Shown here one piece after another: positions 5,452 to 12,194 of a stretch of 12,236 nt of DNA. The stretch lies in NCBI GenBank assembly GCA_903859075.1, contig CAIOLF010000066.1, forward strand, positions 1 to 12,236, written 5' to 3'. The stretch's first letter is position 1. Every line of letters starts with the position of its first letter. The notes beneath the pieces are model-generated. The model worked only from the letters and a program-made list of their open reading frames with translations. It did no database searches and was not told where the DNA came from. The stretch comes from Candidatus Buchananbacteria bacterium (GTDB taxonomy: Bacteria > Patescibacteriota > Patescibacteriia > 2-01-FULL-39-33). The position numbers and the translations under genes were made by a program.

Positions 5452-8277
5452 GTGGCATCCAACAAGCCGCTAAAAAAATTCAACAAAATTGGCGGAAATG
5501 ACAAAGTATCAGGCAAGTCCGCCGTTTTGTTGCATCCGGAAATAAAGAAAATGTTAACCAAGAGATCGTCCTTGGTTTATTTTGATTACGATAAATCGGA
5601 TAATCGGCTGGAAGAGGAGAAAAAAATTGCTATTGCCAATAGTCAAGAAAAGAAATTTAATATTAATATCGTCAGCCATCCCTTAGATGTCTACCGTTCG
5701 CCGTATTTAATGGATTTATCAAAGTCAAAATTTATTGAACGCGTCAGTTCGACCACGGCGGATATAGCCATTGGTTATCGGGAACTGCCACTGGGCGGGG
5801 TAGCCAGTAAAGTTTTATTTTTGGAATTCTGGTCTTGGGAAAACAGTGAAACCTTGGCGTGGTTTAAGGGTCTTTTTTCTAAAATTAAGTCGCCAAGCCT
5901 GAGGCGAATGTCGCTAGCGCCGGAGCTTGATCCGCGCCAGCTGGGAGGCAGGGACAAAATCCTTGCCACTATCAAACAAATCGCGATTATTAATCTGATT
6001 TTGTTTTTAGGCGAAAAATTTTATCAGTCCATAATGTTCTGTTACGCCCAGCTGCTGCGCCTGCGTTTCCTGTGGCGCGACGGCTGGCTGGAATTAAAGG
6101 ATGAGGAGCAGGAAATAGTCTCAGAGAATAAGCAATTTTCAGCCATAAAACCACGGGGACTGCAGCTGCAAGACGACGTTCCTTACATGGAAATTTATCG
6201 CCCTAGCAGGCAGCCGAAGAATAATAAAGCCGACAGTCGGAGAGCTATTATTGGTGATTTTGGATTGAAATTCAGGAATTTAGCGCTCAAGCCGCTGCTG
6301 GTTTTTATCGCCATCGCGTTTGCCATCGTGTTGCCGGTTAAGGCGGTGAATTATTTTAACAATGCCATAAAAGTCAAGAGCCAAGTCATGGATAGCGCCC
6401 AAAAGGGCCTGCAAGGCCTGAATGTCGCTTCCGATCAGCTGCAAAGCCTAAATATCAAGGAAGCAATGAATTATTTGGCGGCCGCCAATCAAGAATTTGT
6501 GACTGCCAAGAGCCAGTTATCGGAGATCCAGTCATTTTTGACTTTTTTAGCTGAAGCGGTGCCGGCCAAGAATTCTTTCAAGAGCGGAAAAAATTTATTA
6601 GAGCTGGGTGATAATCTTTCCGCGGCTGGAGAACATCTTTTAAAAGGCACTGAAAGTCTCACCGGTAAAGATGATTTTTCCCTTACCAGCAAGTTGAAAA
6701 ATTTCCGGGTTGAAGCCCAGGAGGCTTATAAAAAGCTGGCCGAGGCGGGGGATAATCTCAGCAATATTGATGTCAAACATTTGCCGGAAGAAAATAGGAA
6801 CAAATTCAATCAGCTGAAGGTGCTGCTGCCGAAGTTTATCAAGAGCTTGGATCAGGTGATAACCGGCACTGATTTCGCGGTAAAAATTTTCGGCGATAAC
6901 GAGCTCAAGCGTTATCTGCTGATTTTTCAAAATGACAATGAGCTGAGGGCTAGCGGCGGTTTTATGGGCAGTTTTGCGCTTCTTGATTTGGAGGATGGCA
7001 GGATAAAAAATATTGAATTGCCCCAGGGAGGCACCTATGATGTGCGGGCCGGCATGAAGGAACTAGTAATGCCGCCGCGGCCGTTGCAGCTAATCAATAG
7101 CCGTTGGGAATTCCAGGATACTAACTGGTGGCCGGATTGGCCGACCTCGGCTAAAAATATCAAATGGTTTTATAACAAGAGCGGCGGACCGACGATTGAT
7201 GGCGTTATCGCCATCAACTCCGATTGGCTGGGCCGATTGCTCGCCGTGCTCGGTCCAATAACCACGCCCGACAAAAAGCTGACCATTAACGCCGATAATT
7301 TTGAATATGAATTGCAGAAAAGCATCGAGATGAACTCCGAAGAAAAGAATAAGCCGAAAAAAATCCTGGCCTTGATTCTTCCCAAGATTATCGACGGTTT
7401 ATTCAATTCGCCTCCGGAGCGTATTCCTGAATTGGCCGCCACGCTTTATGAAGGGCTGCAGCAAAAGGATATTATGATGTATTTCACTGACGAGGAAATC
7501 CAAAAATTCGCCGCCAGTAATAATTGGGATGCCAGCATCAAGCCGGTTGATAAAGGAGTTGACTATCTGAACGTGGTCTCTACTAATATCGGCGGCGGCA
7601 AGACCGACAATGTCATTAAGCAGAAAATTTTTCATCAATCAAAAATAGAGGCCGACGGCTCGGTAACTGTCAACCTGCTGATTAGTCGTTATGATTACGG
7701 CCCGACCGATCCTTATTTCACCAAGCAAATGAATAACAGTTATCTGCGTGTTTACGTGCCGGCCGGCAGCATCTTGGTCAAGGCGGTGGGTTTTAATCCG
7801 CCTTCGGGCAAGGAAAAAAGCCGAGTGACGGAAAATTTAAAAGAATTGGAGTCATTGCAAGCCGAAGATCAAGCCGAAATTGACCTGGCGTCTCAGACAA
7901 GAATTTATCAAGAAGATGATAAGACGGTTTTTGCCAATTGGTCAACGCTTGGTCCGGGCGAAAATAAAGAGATTCTTTTGGTCTATAAACTGCCTTATAA
8001 GATAAATTTGGACCAGCTGGCTCGAAAAAGAGAGGATAATTTCTTTCAAAAGTTATTCGGCCAGCGATCAACTGACAAGGAAATCGGTTATCAGCTAGTG
8101 GTGCAGACTCAGTCGGGCGCTGAAGCCAGTGATTTTACGCATGAGGTTGTTTATCCCGTCGGCTATGAGCCGATCGCCGCTTATCCGAAAGATAATATCG
8201 AGGCCTATGGCGGCAAGGTGGTTTTTAGCGACGTGTTGAAGGCGGACGCCGTGTATTATTTAGGCCTGAAAAAATAA
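5452..8277 (+). CDS. DUF4012 membrane protein with a large unrecognised N-terminal region
   Basis: DUF4012 proteins are envelope proteins of unknown biochemical role, often near polysaccharide genes. This one has 941 residues. Residues 1-275 are polar and probably cytoplasmic, with no domain I recognise; a hydrophobic stretch at about 172-205 may touch the membrane. A clear membrane helix lies at about 279-298 (LKPLLVFIAIAFAIVLP). Residues 305-475 are rich in Ala, Leu, Gln and Lys and look helical or coiled-coil. The DUF4012 core runs from about 484 to 610, with YLLIFQNDNELRASGGFMGS (488-507), NWWPDWP (558-564) and the Gly-Gly-Pro region at 578-580. The tail, about 700-941, is probably extracytoplasmic and beta-rich. 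The GTG start follows an in-frame stop at 5437 and has no Shine-Dalgarno site, so the start is uncertain; the next Met is residue 34 (5551). It heads a three-gene unit. Confidence 0.85.
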   Translation: MASNKPLKKFNKIGGNDKVSGKSAVLLHPEIKKMLTKRSSLVYFDYDKSDNRLEEEKKIAIANSQEKKFNINIVSHPLDVYRSPYLMDLSKSKFIERVSSTTADIAIGYRELPLGGVASKVLFLEFWSWENSETLAWFKGLFSKIKSPSLRRMSLAPELDPRQLGGRDKILATIKQIAIINLILFLGEKFYQSIMFCYAQLLRLRFLWRDGWLELKDEEQEIVSENKQFSAIKPRGLQLQDDVPYMEIYRPSRQPKNNKADSRRAIIGDFGLKFRNLALKPLLVFIAIAFAIVLPVKAVNYFNNAIKVKSQVMDSAQKGLQGLNVASDQLQSLNIKEAMNYLAAANQEFVTAKSQLSEIQSFLTFLAEAVPAKNSFKSGKNLLELGDNLSAAGEHLLKGTESLTGKDDFSLTSKLKNFRVEAQEAYKKLAEAGDNLSNIDVKHLPEENRNKFNQLKVLLPKFIKSLDQVITGTDFAVKIFGDNELKRYLLIFQNDNELRASGGFMGSFALLDLEDGRIKNIELPQGGTYDVRAGMKELVMPPRPLQLINSRWEFQDTNWWPDWPTSAKNIKWFYNKSGGPTIDGVIAINSDWLGRLLAVLGPITTPDKKLTINADNFEYELQKSIEMNSEEKNKPKKILALILPKIIDGLFNSPPERIPELAATLYEGLQQKDIMMYFTDEEIQKFAASNNWDASIKPVDKGVDYLNVVSTNIGGGKTDNVIKQKIFHQSKIEADGSVTVNLLISRYDYGPTDPYFTKQMNNSYLRVYVPAGSILVKAVGFNPPSGKEKSRVTENLKELESLQAEDQAEIDLASQTRIYQEDDKTVFANWSTLGPGENKEILLVYKLPYKINLDQLARKREDNFFQKLFGQRSTDKEIGYQLVVQTQSGAEASDFTHEVVYPVGYEPIAAYPKDNIEAYGGKVVFSDVLKADAVYYLGLKK

Positions 8278-8290
8278 CCATTTACATATT

Positions 8291-10297
8291 ATGTTTAAGA
8301 AAGACCATAAAAATAAGGGCCAATTTTTAACGGGCGGCAAAAAAATCGGCCCGGCTAAGGATAAGGGGACTGATTTGCATGAAAATATCGGCACCATGCA
8401 AGACGACTTAGCCAAAATAATCGCCGAGAAAAATCATCACAGTGAGACCGTCAAAAAAACGAAGCGCAACGGGGCAGACGAGCGCGACATTCAGAGAAAT
8501 TTGGCTGAGGTTTATACCGATGGCAATGGCCACGTACCCGATCTGACCAAATTGGATAAGCTCCAGCGTCCTTTGTGGCGGACCATGCTTTATTCGCTGA
8601 TCGTTGTTTTTTTGGTGCTCTTCGTCGCTTCCGCCGCCGGTTTTTGGTATTTCTCTAATATGGACAAGGAGACCTTTACTAATGAGAACGTGACTTTCAA
8701 GCTGGAACCGCCAATCAGCCTTGTTTCCGGACAGGAATCCAGCTACACCTTGATCATCACTAACGGCGAAAAAGTTAATTTATATAATCTCAATATCGAA
8801 TTGGTTTATCCGGAAAGCTTTAAGTATTCCAGCGGTACGCCCGAAGCTTCGGGCGAAAAGAGAAATATTTGGAATATCGGGGTGTTAAAAGCGGGTGAGA
8901 CCCAAAAATTAGATTTTAGCGGCAAGATTATCGCGCCGCTTGGTTCCGTCCACACCTTTAAAGGCACGGTGACCTATCAGCCGGCTAATCTTAACGCTGA
9001 TTTTAAAAAAGAGATTATTGCCGATTTGCCGGTTTCGTCAGCTACGGTCAGTTTGGATTTAAGCGGTCCGGATAAGGTTCTGATTGATCAGCCGGCGCGG
9101 TACAAAATCAAGTATAAGAATGCCGGCACGGAAGATGTGTCCGATTTGGAGATTGTCGTCGATTATCCCCAGGGTTTTATTTTTACCTCCTCAACGCCTG
9201 ACGCCACCGCGGGTGCCAATAATGTTTGGACTATCGCTAAGCTGGCTTCGTCCAGCGAGGACGAGATAGTATTTGACGGTAATTTTTCCGGCGTAGCGGA
9301 GGCCGGCCCGCAGGAAATAAAAGCGCGGATCGATAGAAAGCAAGGCAATGAATATTTGCCGCAAAACGAGCAGACATTTACCACGGAAATCGTCAAAGAT
9401 CAGCTGACGCTGCAGCTGATAGTCAATGGTTCAGCCGAAAATCAATCGGTCGGTTTCGGCGATTTGCTAGTCTATACGCTGAGCTTCAAAAATGACGGCC
9501 GGGAGGATCTGCGCAATATCCAGCTTAAAGCCAATTTGAATTCTGATATTTTGGACTGGGAGACATTAGTTGATGAGAATAAGGGCAGCGTCAGCGGCGA
9601 TACCATTACTTGGACATCGCGCCAAGTGGCAAAATTGCTGAAATTGGGTCCGGGTGAGGAAGGGGAGGTCTCCTGGCAGATCCGGCTAAAGGACGCCTCC
9701 GCCGGCAGTGATGCCAGTATCAGCAATTTCAGCGTCGAAAGCTATGGTGAAGCCATTTTGCCTGAAGGCAGTCCCGGCAACTCCGATATCAAAAGTAAAA
9801 AAATAGTTAACGCCATCAATTCTGATCTGGATATGACGGTGGGCGCCCGTTATTATGATGCGGATAATGTGGCCCTGGGATCCGGGCCGATAACGCCGAA
9901 ATCAGGGGAGGCATCATCATATAATGTCCGTTTGGCGCTGAGTAACAATCTGCATAATATTACCGACATTGAGGTATCGGCCGTCTTGCCGCAAAATGTC
10001 AGCTGGGACAATAAGGAAAACCATAATTTGGGAGATCTCTATTATAATTCCAAAACCAAAAAAATAATTTGGAAGGTCTCCCGCCTGCCTAAGACCTCAA
10101 AGGATGGAGTGGTTGATTTCAATGTTTCCATTACGCCGACGACCGATGATGTCGGCAAAGTATTAATTTTAATACCGGAAATCAATTTGACGGCGACTGA
10201 CAGCGAGACCGGAGCGGTGATCAATAAGAAATTCAAAGCGATAACCACCGCCTTTGAGGATCCGATCATGGGCCAGCTTGATGGAATTGTGCAATAA
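8291..10297 (+). CDS. Single-pass membrane protein with four DUF11/COG1361-like extracellular repeats
   Basis: This is a surface or envelope protein of unknown exact role. The 668 residues begin with about 95 charged, Lys-rich cytoplasmic residues, followed by one membrane helix at 99-121 (MLYSLIVVFLVLFVASAAGF). Positive residues before the helix predict an N-in, C-out signal anchor. The outside part has four similar beta-sandwich-like units, at about 135-247, 250-370, 371-510 and 511-660. Each has the DUF11 pattern of a Y-T/K-I-x-x-x-N-x-G strand, a D/NL-x-x-I/V-E-V-x-x-x-P-x-x-x-x-x strand, and a W-x-I/W-x-x strand (for example RNIWNIGVLKAGE, NNVWTIAKL, KIIWKVSRLP). There is no LPXTG motif and no C-terminal helix. 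It begins 13 bases after the DUF4012 gene with no clear ribosome binding site, and its TAA overlaps the next ATG by one base (TAATG). It may act with the DUF4012 protein in the envelope. Confidence 0.82.
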   Translation: MFKKDHKNKGQFLTGGKKIGPAKDKGTDLHENIGTMQDDLAKIIAEKNHHSETVKKTKRNGADERDIQRNLAEVYTDGNGHVPDLTKLDKLQRPLWRTMLYSLIVVFLVLFVASAAGFWYFSNMDKETFTNENVTFKLEPPISLVSGQESSYTLIITNGEKVNLYNLNIELVYPESFKYSSGTPEASGEKRNIWNIGVLKAGETQKLDFSGKIIAPLGSVHTFKGTVTYQPANLNADFKKEIIADLPVSSATVSLDLSGPDKVLIDQPARYKIKYKNAGTEDVSDLEIVVDYPQGFIFTSSTPDATAGANNVWTIAKLASSSEDEIVFDGNFSGVAEAGPQEIKARIDRKQGNEYLPQNEQTFTTEIVKDQLTLQLIVNGSAENQSVGFGDLLVYTLSFKNDGREDLRNIQLKANLNSDILDWETLVDENKGSVSGDTITWTSRQVAKLLKLGPGEEGEVSWQIRLKDASAGSDASISNFSVESYGEAILPEGSPGNSDIKSKKIVNAINSDLDMTVGARYYDADNVALGSGPITPKSGEASSYNVRLALSNNLHNITDIEVSAVLPQNVSWDNKENHNLGDLYYNSKTKKIIWKVSRLPKTSKDGVVDFNVSITPTTDDVGKVLILIPEINLTATDSETGAVINKKFKAITTAFEDPIMGQLDGIVQ

Positions 10298-11451
10298 TGT
10301 TTAAATTGTTAAAAACATCAACCAAATCGTCTGCCCGACTGGGGCAGCTAAAAACGGCACACGGGACACTTAGTACGCCGTTTTTTATGCCGATCGCGAC
10401 CAAAGCGGCGGTAAAGAATCTCACAGCCGATGATATTAAGGATTTGGGATCAAAAATCTTACTTTCAAATACTTATCACTTATATCTCACGCCCGGCATG
10501 GCAGTAATGAAGGCGGCCGGGGGACTGCATAAATTCATGGATTGGCAAGGGGCAATCCTGACGGACTCTGGCGGTTTCCAAGTTTTCTCGTTGTCAAAGA
10601 TTAGAGAGATATTGCCAGGCGGCGTGCAGTTCCGCTCGCATCTTGATGGCAGCAAGCATCTGCTGACGCCGAAAAAGATCTTGAAAATCCAACATATTAT
10701 CGGCAGCGATATCGCGATGATCCTTGATGTCTGCCCGCCCTCAAAAGCCGGCCGCAAAGAAGTGGAAGAAGCTGTGAAGATTACGACTAAATGGGCGAAG
10801 ATGGCGGCTAAAGAAATCAAAAAACAAGAAAACAAAAAACCCGCCTCCGTTCGCCAAAAGGCGAACTACGGCGAGGCGAGGCAATTATATTTCGCCATAG
10901 TCCAGGGCGGAGTGCATAAAGATTTGCGGCTAAAAGCGCTGGGTGATTTAGTAGGCATAGAAAAAGATTTTTCCGCCAAAGGCGGACCAGCCTTTGGCTG
11001 GGATGGTTATGCCATCGGCGGATTGGCAGTGGGGGAGACCAGTCAAGAGATGTATGAGGTGCTGGATTATCTGACCACGGAAATGCCCAAAAACAAGCCG
11101 CGTTATCTTATGGGCGTTGGTACGCCGGAAAATATCGTCCAGGCGGTCAAACGAGGTGTGGATATGTTTGATTGCGTCATACCGACGCGGGAAGCCCGCC
11201 ACGGCCGGCTGTATGTCGATCTCTTAAAGTCCTACAAATACAAAACTATCAATATCACCAATGCCAAGTATAAGAAAGATTTTTCACCCATTAATAACAC
11301 GAATTTAAAACAATATTCCAAGGCCTATCTGCAGCATCTATTTAAAACCGGCGAACCGCTGGGGATGCGGCTGGCGACTTTAAATAATCTGGATTTTTAT
11401 TTGCGGCTGATGGAAAAAGTTAGAGGTGATATAAAAAACGGCAAGCTCTGA
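10297..11451 (+). CDS. tgt: tRNA-guanine transglycosylase, missing the family's zinc ligands
   Basis: Tgt swaps guanine 34 in GUN anticodons for a queuosine precursor (preQ1 in most bacteria). The 384 residues keep the catalytic parts: SNTYHLYLTPG (57-67), DSGGFQVFSL (90-99; D90), D144 and C146 of the base pocket, FAIVQGG (199-205; Q203), GYAIGGLAVGE (237-247; V246 as in preQ1-type enzymes) and the nucleophile D292 in MFDCVIPTR. Oddities: V145 replaces the Glu usual between the pocket Asp and Cys. Residues 182-194 and 226-235 are insertions encoded by palindromes. The region that normally holds the C-x-C-x2-C zinc site (329-341) has no Cys, and the fourth ligand His is N363. The C-terminus stops about 20 residues earlier than E. 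coli Tgt. Translation is coupled to the DUF11-like gene by TAATG. Family assignment is secure; activity is less so. Confidence 0.95.
   Translation: MFKLLKTSTKSSARLGQLKTAHGTLSTPFFMPIATKAAVKNLTADDIKDLGSKILLSNTYHLYLTPGMAVMKAAGGLHKFMDWQGAILTDSGGFQVFSLSKIREILPGGVQFRSHLDGSKHLLTPKKILKIQHIIGSDIAMILDVCPPSKAGRKEVEEAVKITTKWAKMAAKEIKKQENKKPASVRQKANYGEARQLYFAIVQGGVHKDLRLKALGDLVGIEKDFSAKGGPAFGWDGYAIGGLAVGETSQEMYEVLDYLTTEMPKNKPRYLMGVGTPENIVQAVKRGVDMFDCVIPTREARHGRLYVDLLKSYKYKTINITNAKYKKDFSPINNTNLKQYSKAYLQHLFKTGEPLGMRLATLNNLDFYLRLMEKVRGDIKNGKL
10842..10878. repeat. Imperfect palindrome inserted in frame in tgt
   Basis: CGCCTC, CG and TTCGCC on the left pair with GGCGAA, CG and GAGGCG on the right around an AAAA loop, with small bulges (CTA and GC) on the right arm. 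It encodes residues 182-194 of Tgt, in a stretch about 15 residues longer than in E. coli Tgt as I recall it. It looks like a small palindromic repeat that entered the gene without breaking the frame. Confidence 0.65.
10972..11001. repeat. Thirty-base element of two perfect 6-3-6 hairpins, in frame in tgt
   Basis: TCCGCC-AAA-GGCGGA is directly followed by CCAGCC-TTT-GGCTGG. The element is exactly ten codons, encodes SAKGGPAFGW (226-235), and falls where Tgt has about 12 extra residues compared with E. coli. It is the second palindromic insertion in this gene. Confidence 0.72.
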
Positions 11452-11463
11452 TAAAAAGAAAAG

Positions 11464-11494
11464 AAGCGGTTCCGAACCAGTCGGAGCCGCTTTT
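11464..11494. terminator. Bidirectional terminator between tgt and the convergent zinc-ribbon gene
   Basis: A 12-bp stem, AAGCGGTTCCGA / TCGGAGCCGCTT (one G-T pair), has an ACCAG loop. On the plus strand it ends in TTTT (11491-11494). On the minus strand it is followed by CTTTTCTTTTT, so it can stop both genes. The minus-strand stop codon touches the hairpin. Confidence 0.92.
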
Positions 11495-12065
11495 AGTATT
11501 CGACTTTGAACGTCTTGCCGCACTCATCGCAGCGACTGATGCCCGGGGAGTTTACCCAGGTGCTTCGGGAGCAATGGGGACAAGTATGGTAGCAAGGATA
11601 GCCGCGGTACTTGATATTAACCACACTTAGCTCCACTTTGAAGGTCTTATCGCAATAGCTGCACCGATGGGAGCCGGCCGTAGTGACATAAGTGTCATGG
11701 CTGCAGCAAGGGCACCGGAAATAGCCCATCGTGCCTGGCCATGGCAGTACCTTCATCGACGGTGGTGGCGCGGTCGTCTGATAAGAGACGCCCTTGCGTT
11801 TCTTGCCATCCCCGGGACTCATTTGGCGGAAGGCCAGCATGGCGGTTGTGCCGTTGAGCACACGCGCCGTGTACGACTTGCATTGTCCTCGCTTGAGTCG
11901 CTGGCCCGTCTGGTTGCAGACGTGGCCTTGGCTGGTAGTCCGATACGTCGGCCCTCCATTGGCCGCGATTCTGTCGCATACCTCCGGTATCAATTGCGGA
12001 GGACTTGCCATTTTGGCGGCACGTTCCCCCTTGATCCTTTTTCTCTTCTTCGCTCCACTGCTCAT
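11493..12065 (-). CDS. Hypothetical protein with two C-terminal zinc ribbons
   Basis: I do not recognise this 190-residue protein as a named family. The N-terminus is very basic (KKRKRIKGERAAK, 6-18). The middle, about 25-105, has three scattered Cys (30, 50, 62) and no clear domain. The C-terminus has two four-Cys ribbons with the same spacing: C118/C121 with C135/C138, and C162/C165 with C179/C182. Each ends in KTFKVE, so they are a tandem duplication. This ribbon style resembles nucleic-acid-binding ribbons such as those preceding some transposases, but no catalytic domain is present. I chose the ATG at 12065 over the one at 12107 because AGGAGG (12075-12080, minus strand) lies 9 bases upstream. 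This is the only strong Shine-Dalgarno site in the window. Composition differs too: two 60-base lines inside the gene each count 37 G+C, against about 22-30 in neighbouring genes. Transfer or a different expression class is possible. Confidence 0.75.
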   Translation of the reverse strand: MSSGAKKRKRIKGERAAKMASPPQLIPEVCDRIAANGGPTYRTTSQGHVCNQTGQRLKRGQCKSYTARVLNGTTAMLAFRQMSPGDGKKRKGVSYQTTAPPPSMKVLPWPGTMGYFRCPCCSHDTYVTTAGSHRCSYCDKTFKVELSVVNIKYRGYPCYHTCPHCSRSTWVNSPGISRCDECGKTFKVEY

Positions 12066-12074
12066 GCGCGATAT

Positions 12075-12080
12075 CCTCCT
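12075..12080 (-). promoter_or_regulatory. Strong Shine-Dalgarno site that fixes the start of the zinc-ribbon gene
   Basis: The minus strand reads AAGGAGGATATCGCGCATG. AGGAGG is a full match to the anti-Shine-Dalgarno and is 9 bases from the ATG. No other gene in the window has anything comparable. Confidence 0.88.
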
Positions 12081-12126
12081 TCGCTTGATTTCCGTATTTC
12101 TCAACACTATTTTTAGGACTATTCTT

Positions 12127-12155
12127 AGTATCTTGGATTATTTATAAATTGTCAA
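12127..12155 (-). promoter_or_regulatory. Promoter of the zinc-ribbon gene
   Basis: On the minus strand, TTGACA (-35, 12150-12155) is followed by a 17-base spacer and GATACT (-10, 12127-12132, four of six matches). The expected transcript starts near 12120, giving a leader of about 55 bases. Confidence 0.7.
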
Positions 12156-12165
12156 TGAGAGGTTA

Positions 12166-12194
12166 TTGACAAAAGCAATTATTCTTGATATAAT
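12166..12194 (+). promoter_or_regulatory. Full-consensus promoter for a gene beyond the right edge
   Basis: TTGACA (12166-12171), exactly 17 bases, then TATAAT (12189-12194) with the extended TG at 12186-12187. Transcription would start near 12201. No start codon for its gene is clear in the remaining 35 bases. Its -35 is 10 bases from that of the divergent zinc-ribbon promoter. Confidence 0.85.

Noticed and set aside
385..11451. Alternative genetic code with TGA as glycine
   Set aside because: The long frames, up to 941 codons, contain no in-frame TGA, which would be common if it encoded glycine.
11493..12065. Zinc-ribbon protein as an IS1-type transposase part
   Set aside because: The ribbons resemble those near transposases, but there is no catalytic DDE domain, no terminal inverted repeats and no target duplication around the gene.
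12063..12107. ATG at 12107 (minus strand) as the start of the zinc-ribbon gene
   Set aside because: A strong Shine-Dalgarno stands 9 bases before the internal ATG at 12065. The 14 extra codons would span that site.
11667..12147. Two plus-strand reading frames (149 and 117 codons) opposite the zinc-ribbon gene
   Set aside because: They lie wholly or mainly antisense to a gene with a promoter, Shine-Dalgarno, terminator and paired Cys motifs. Their translations show no domain, and open antisense frames are expected in GC-rich DNA.
12149..12172. The inverted repeat TTGTCAAT/ATTGACAA as a proven operator
   Set aside because: Six of the eight bases in each arm are simply the two opposed -35 hexamers, so the symmetry needs no regulator. 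It is kept only as part of the divergent-promoter finding.
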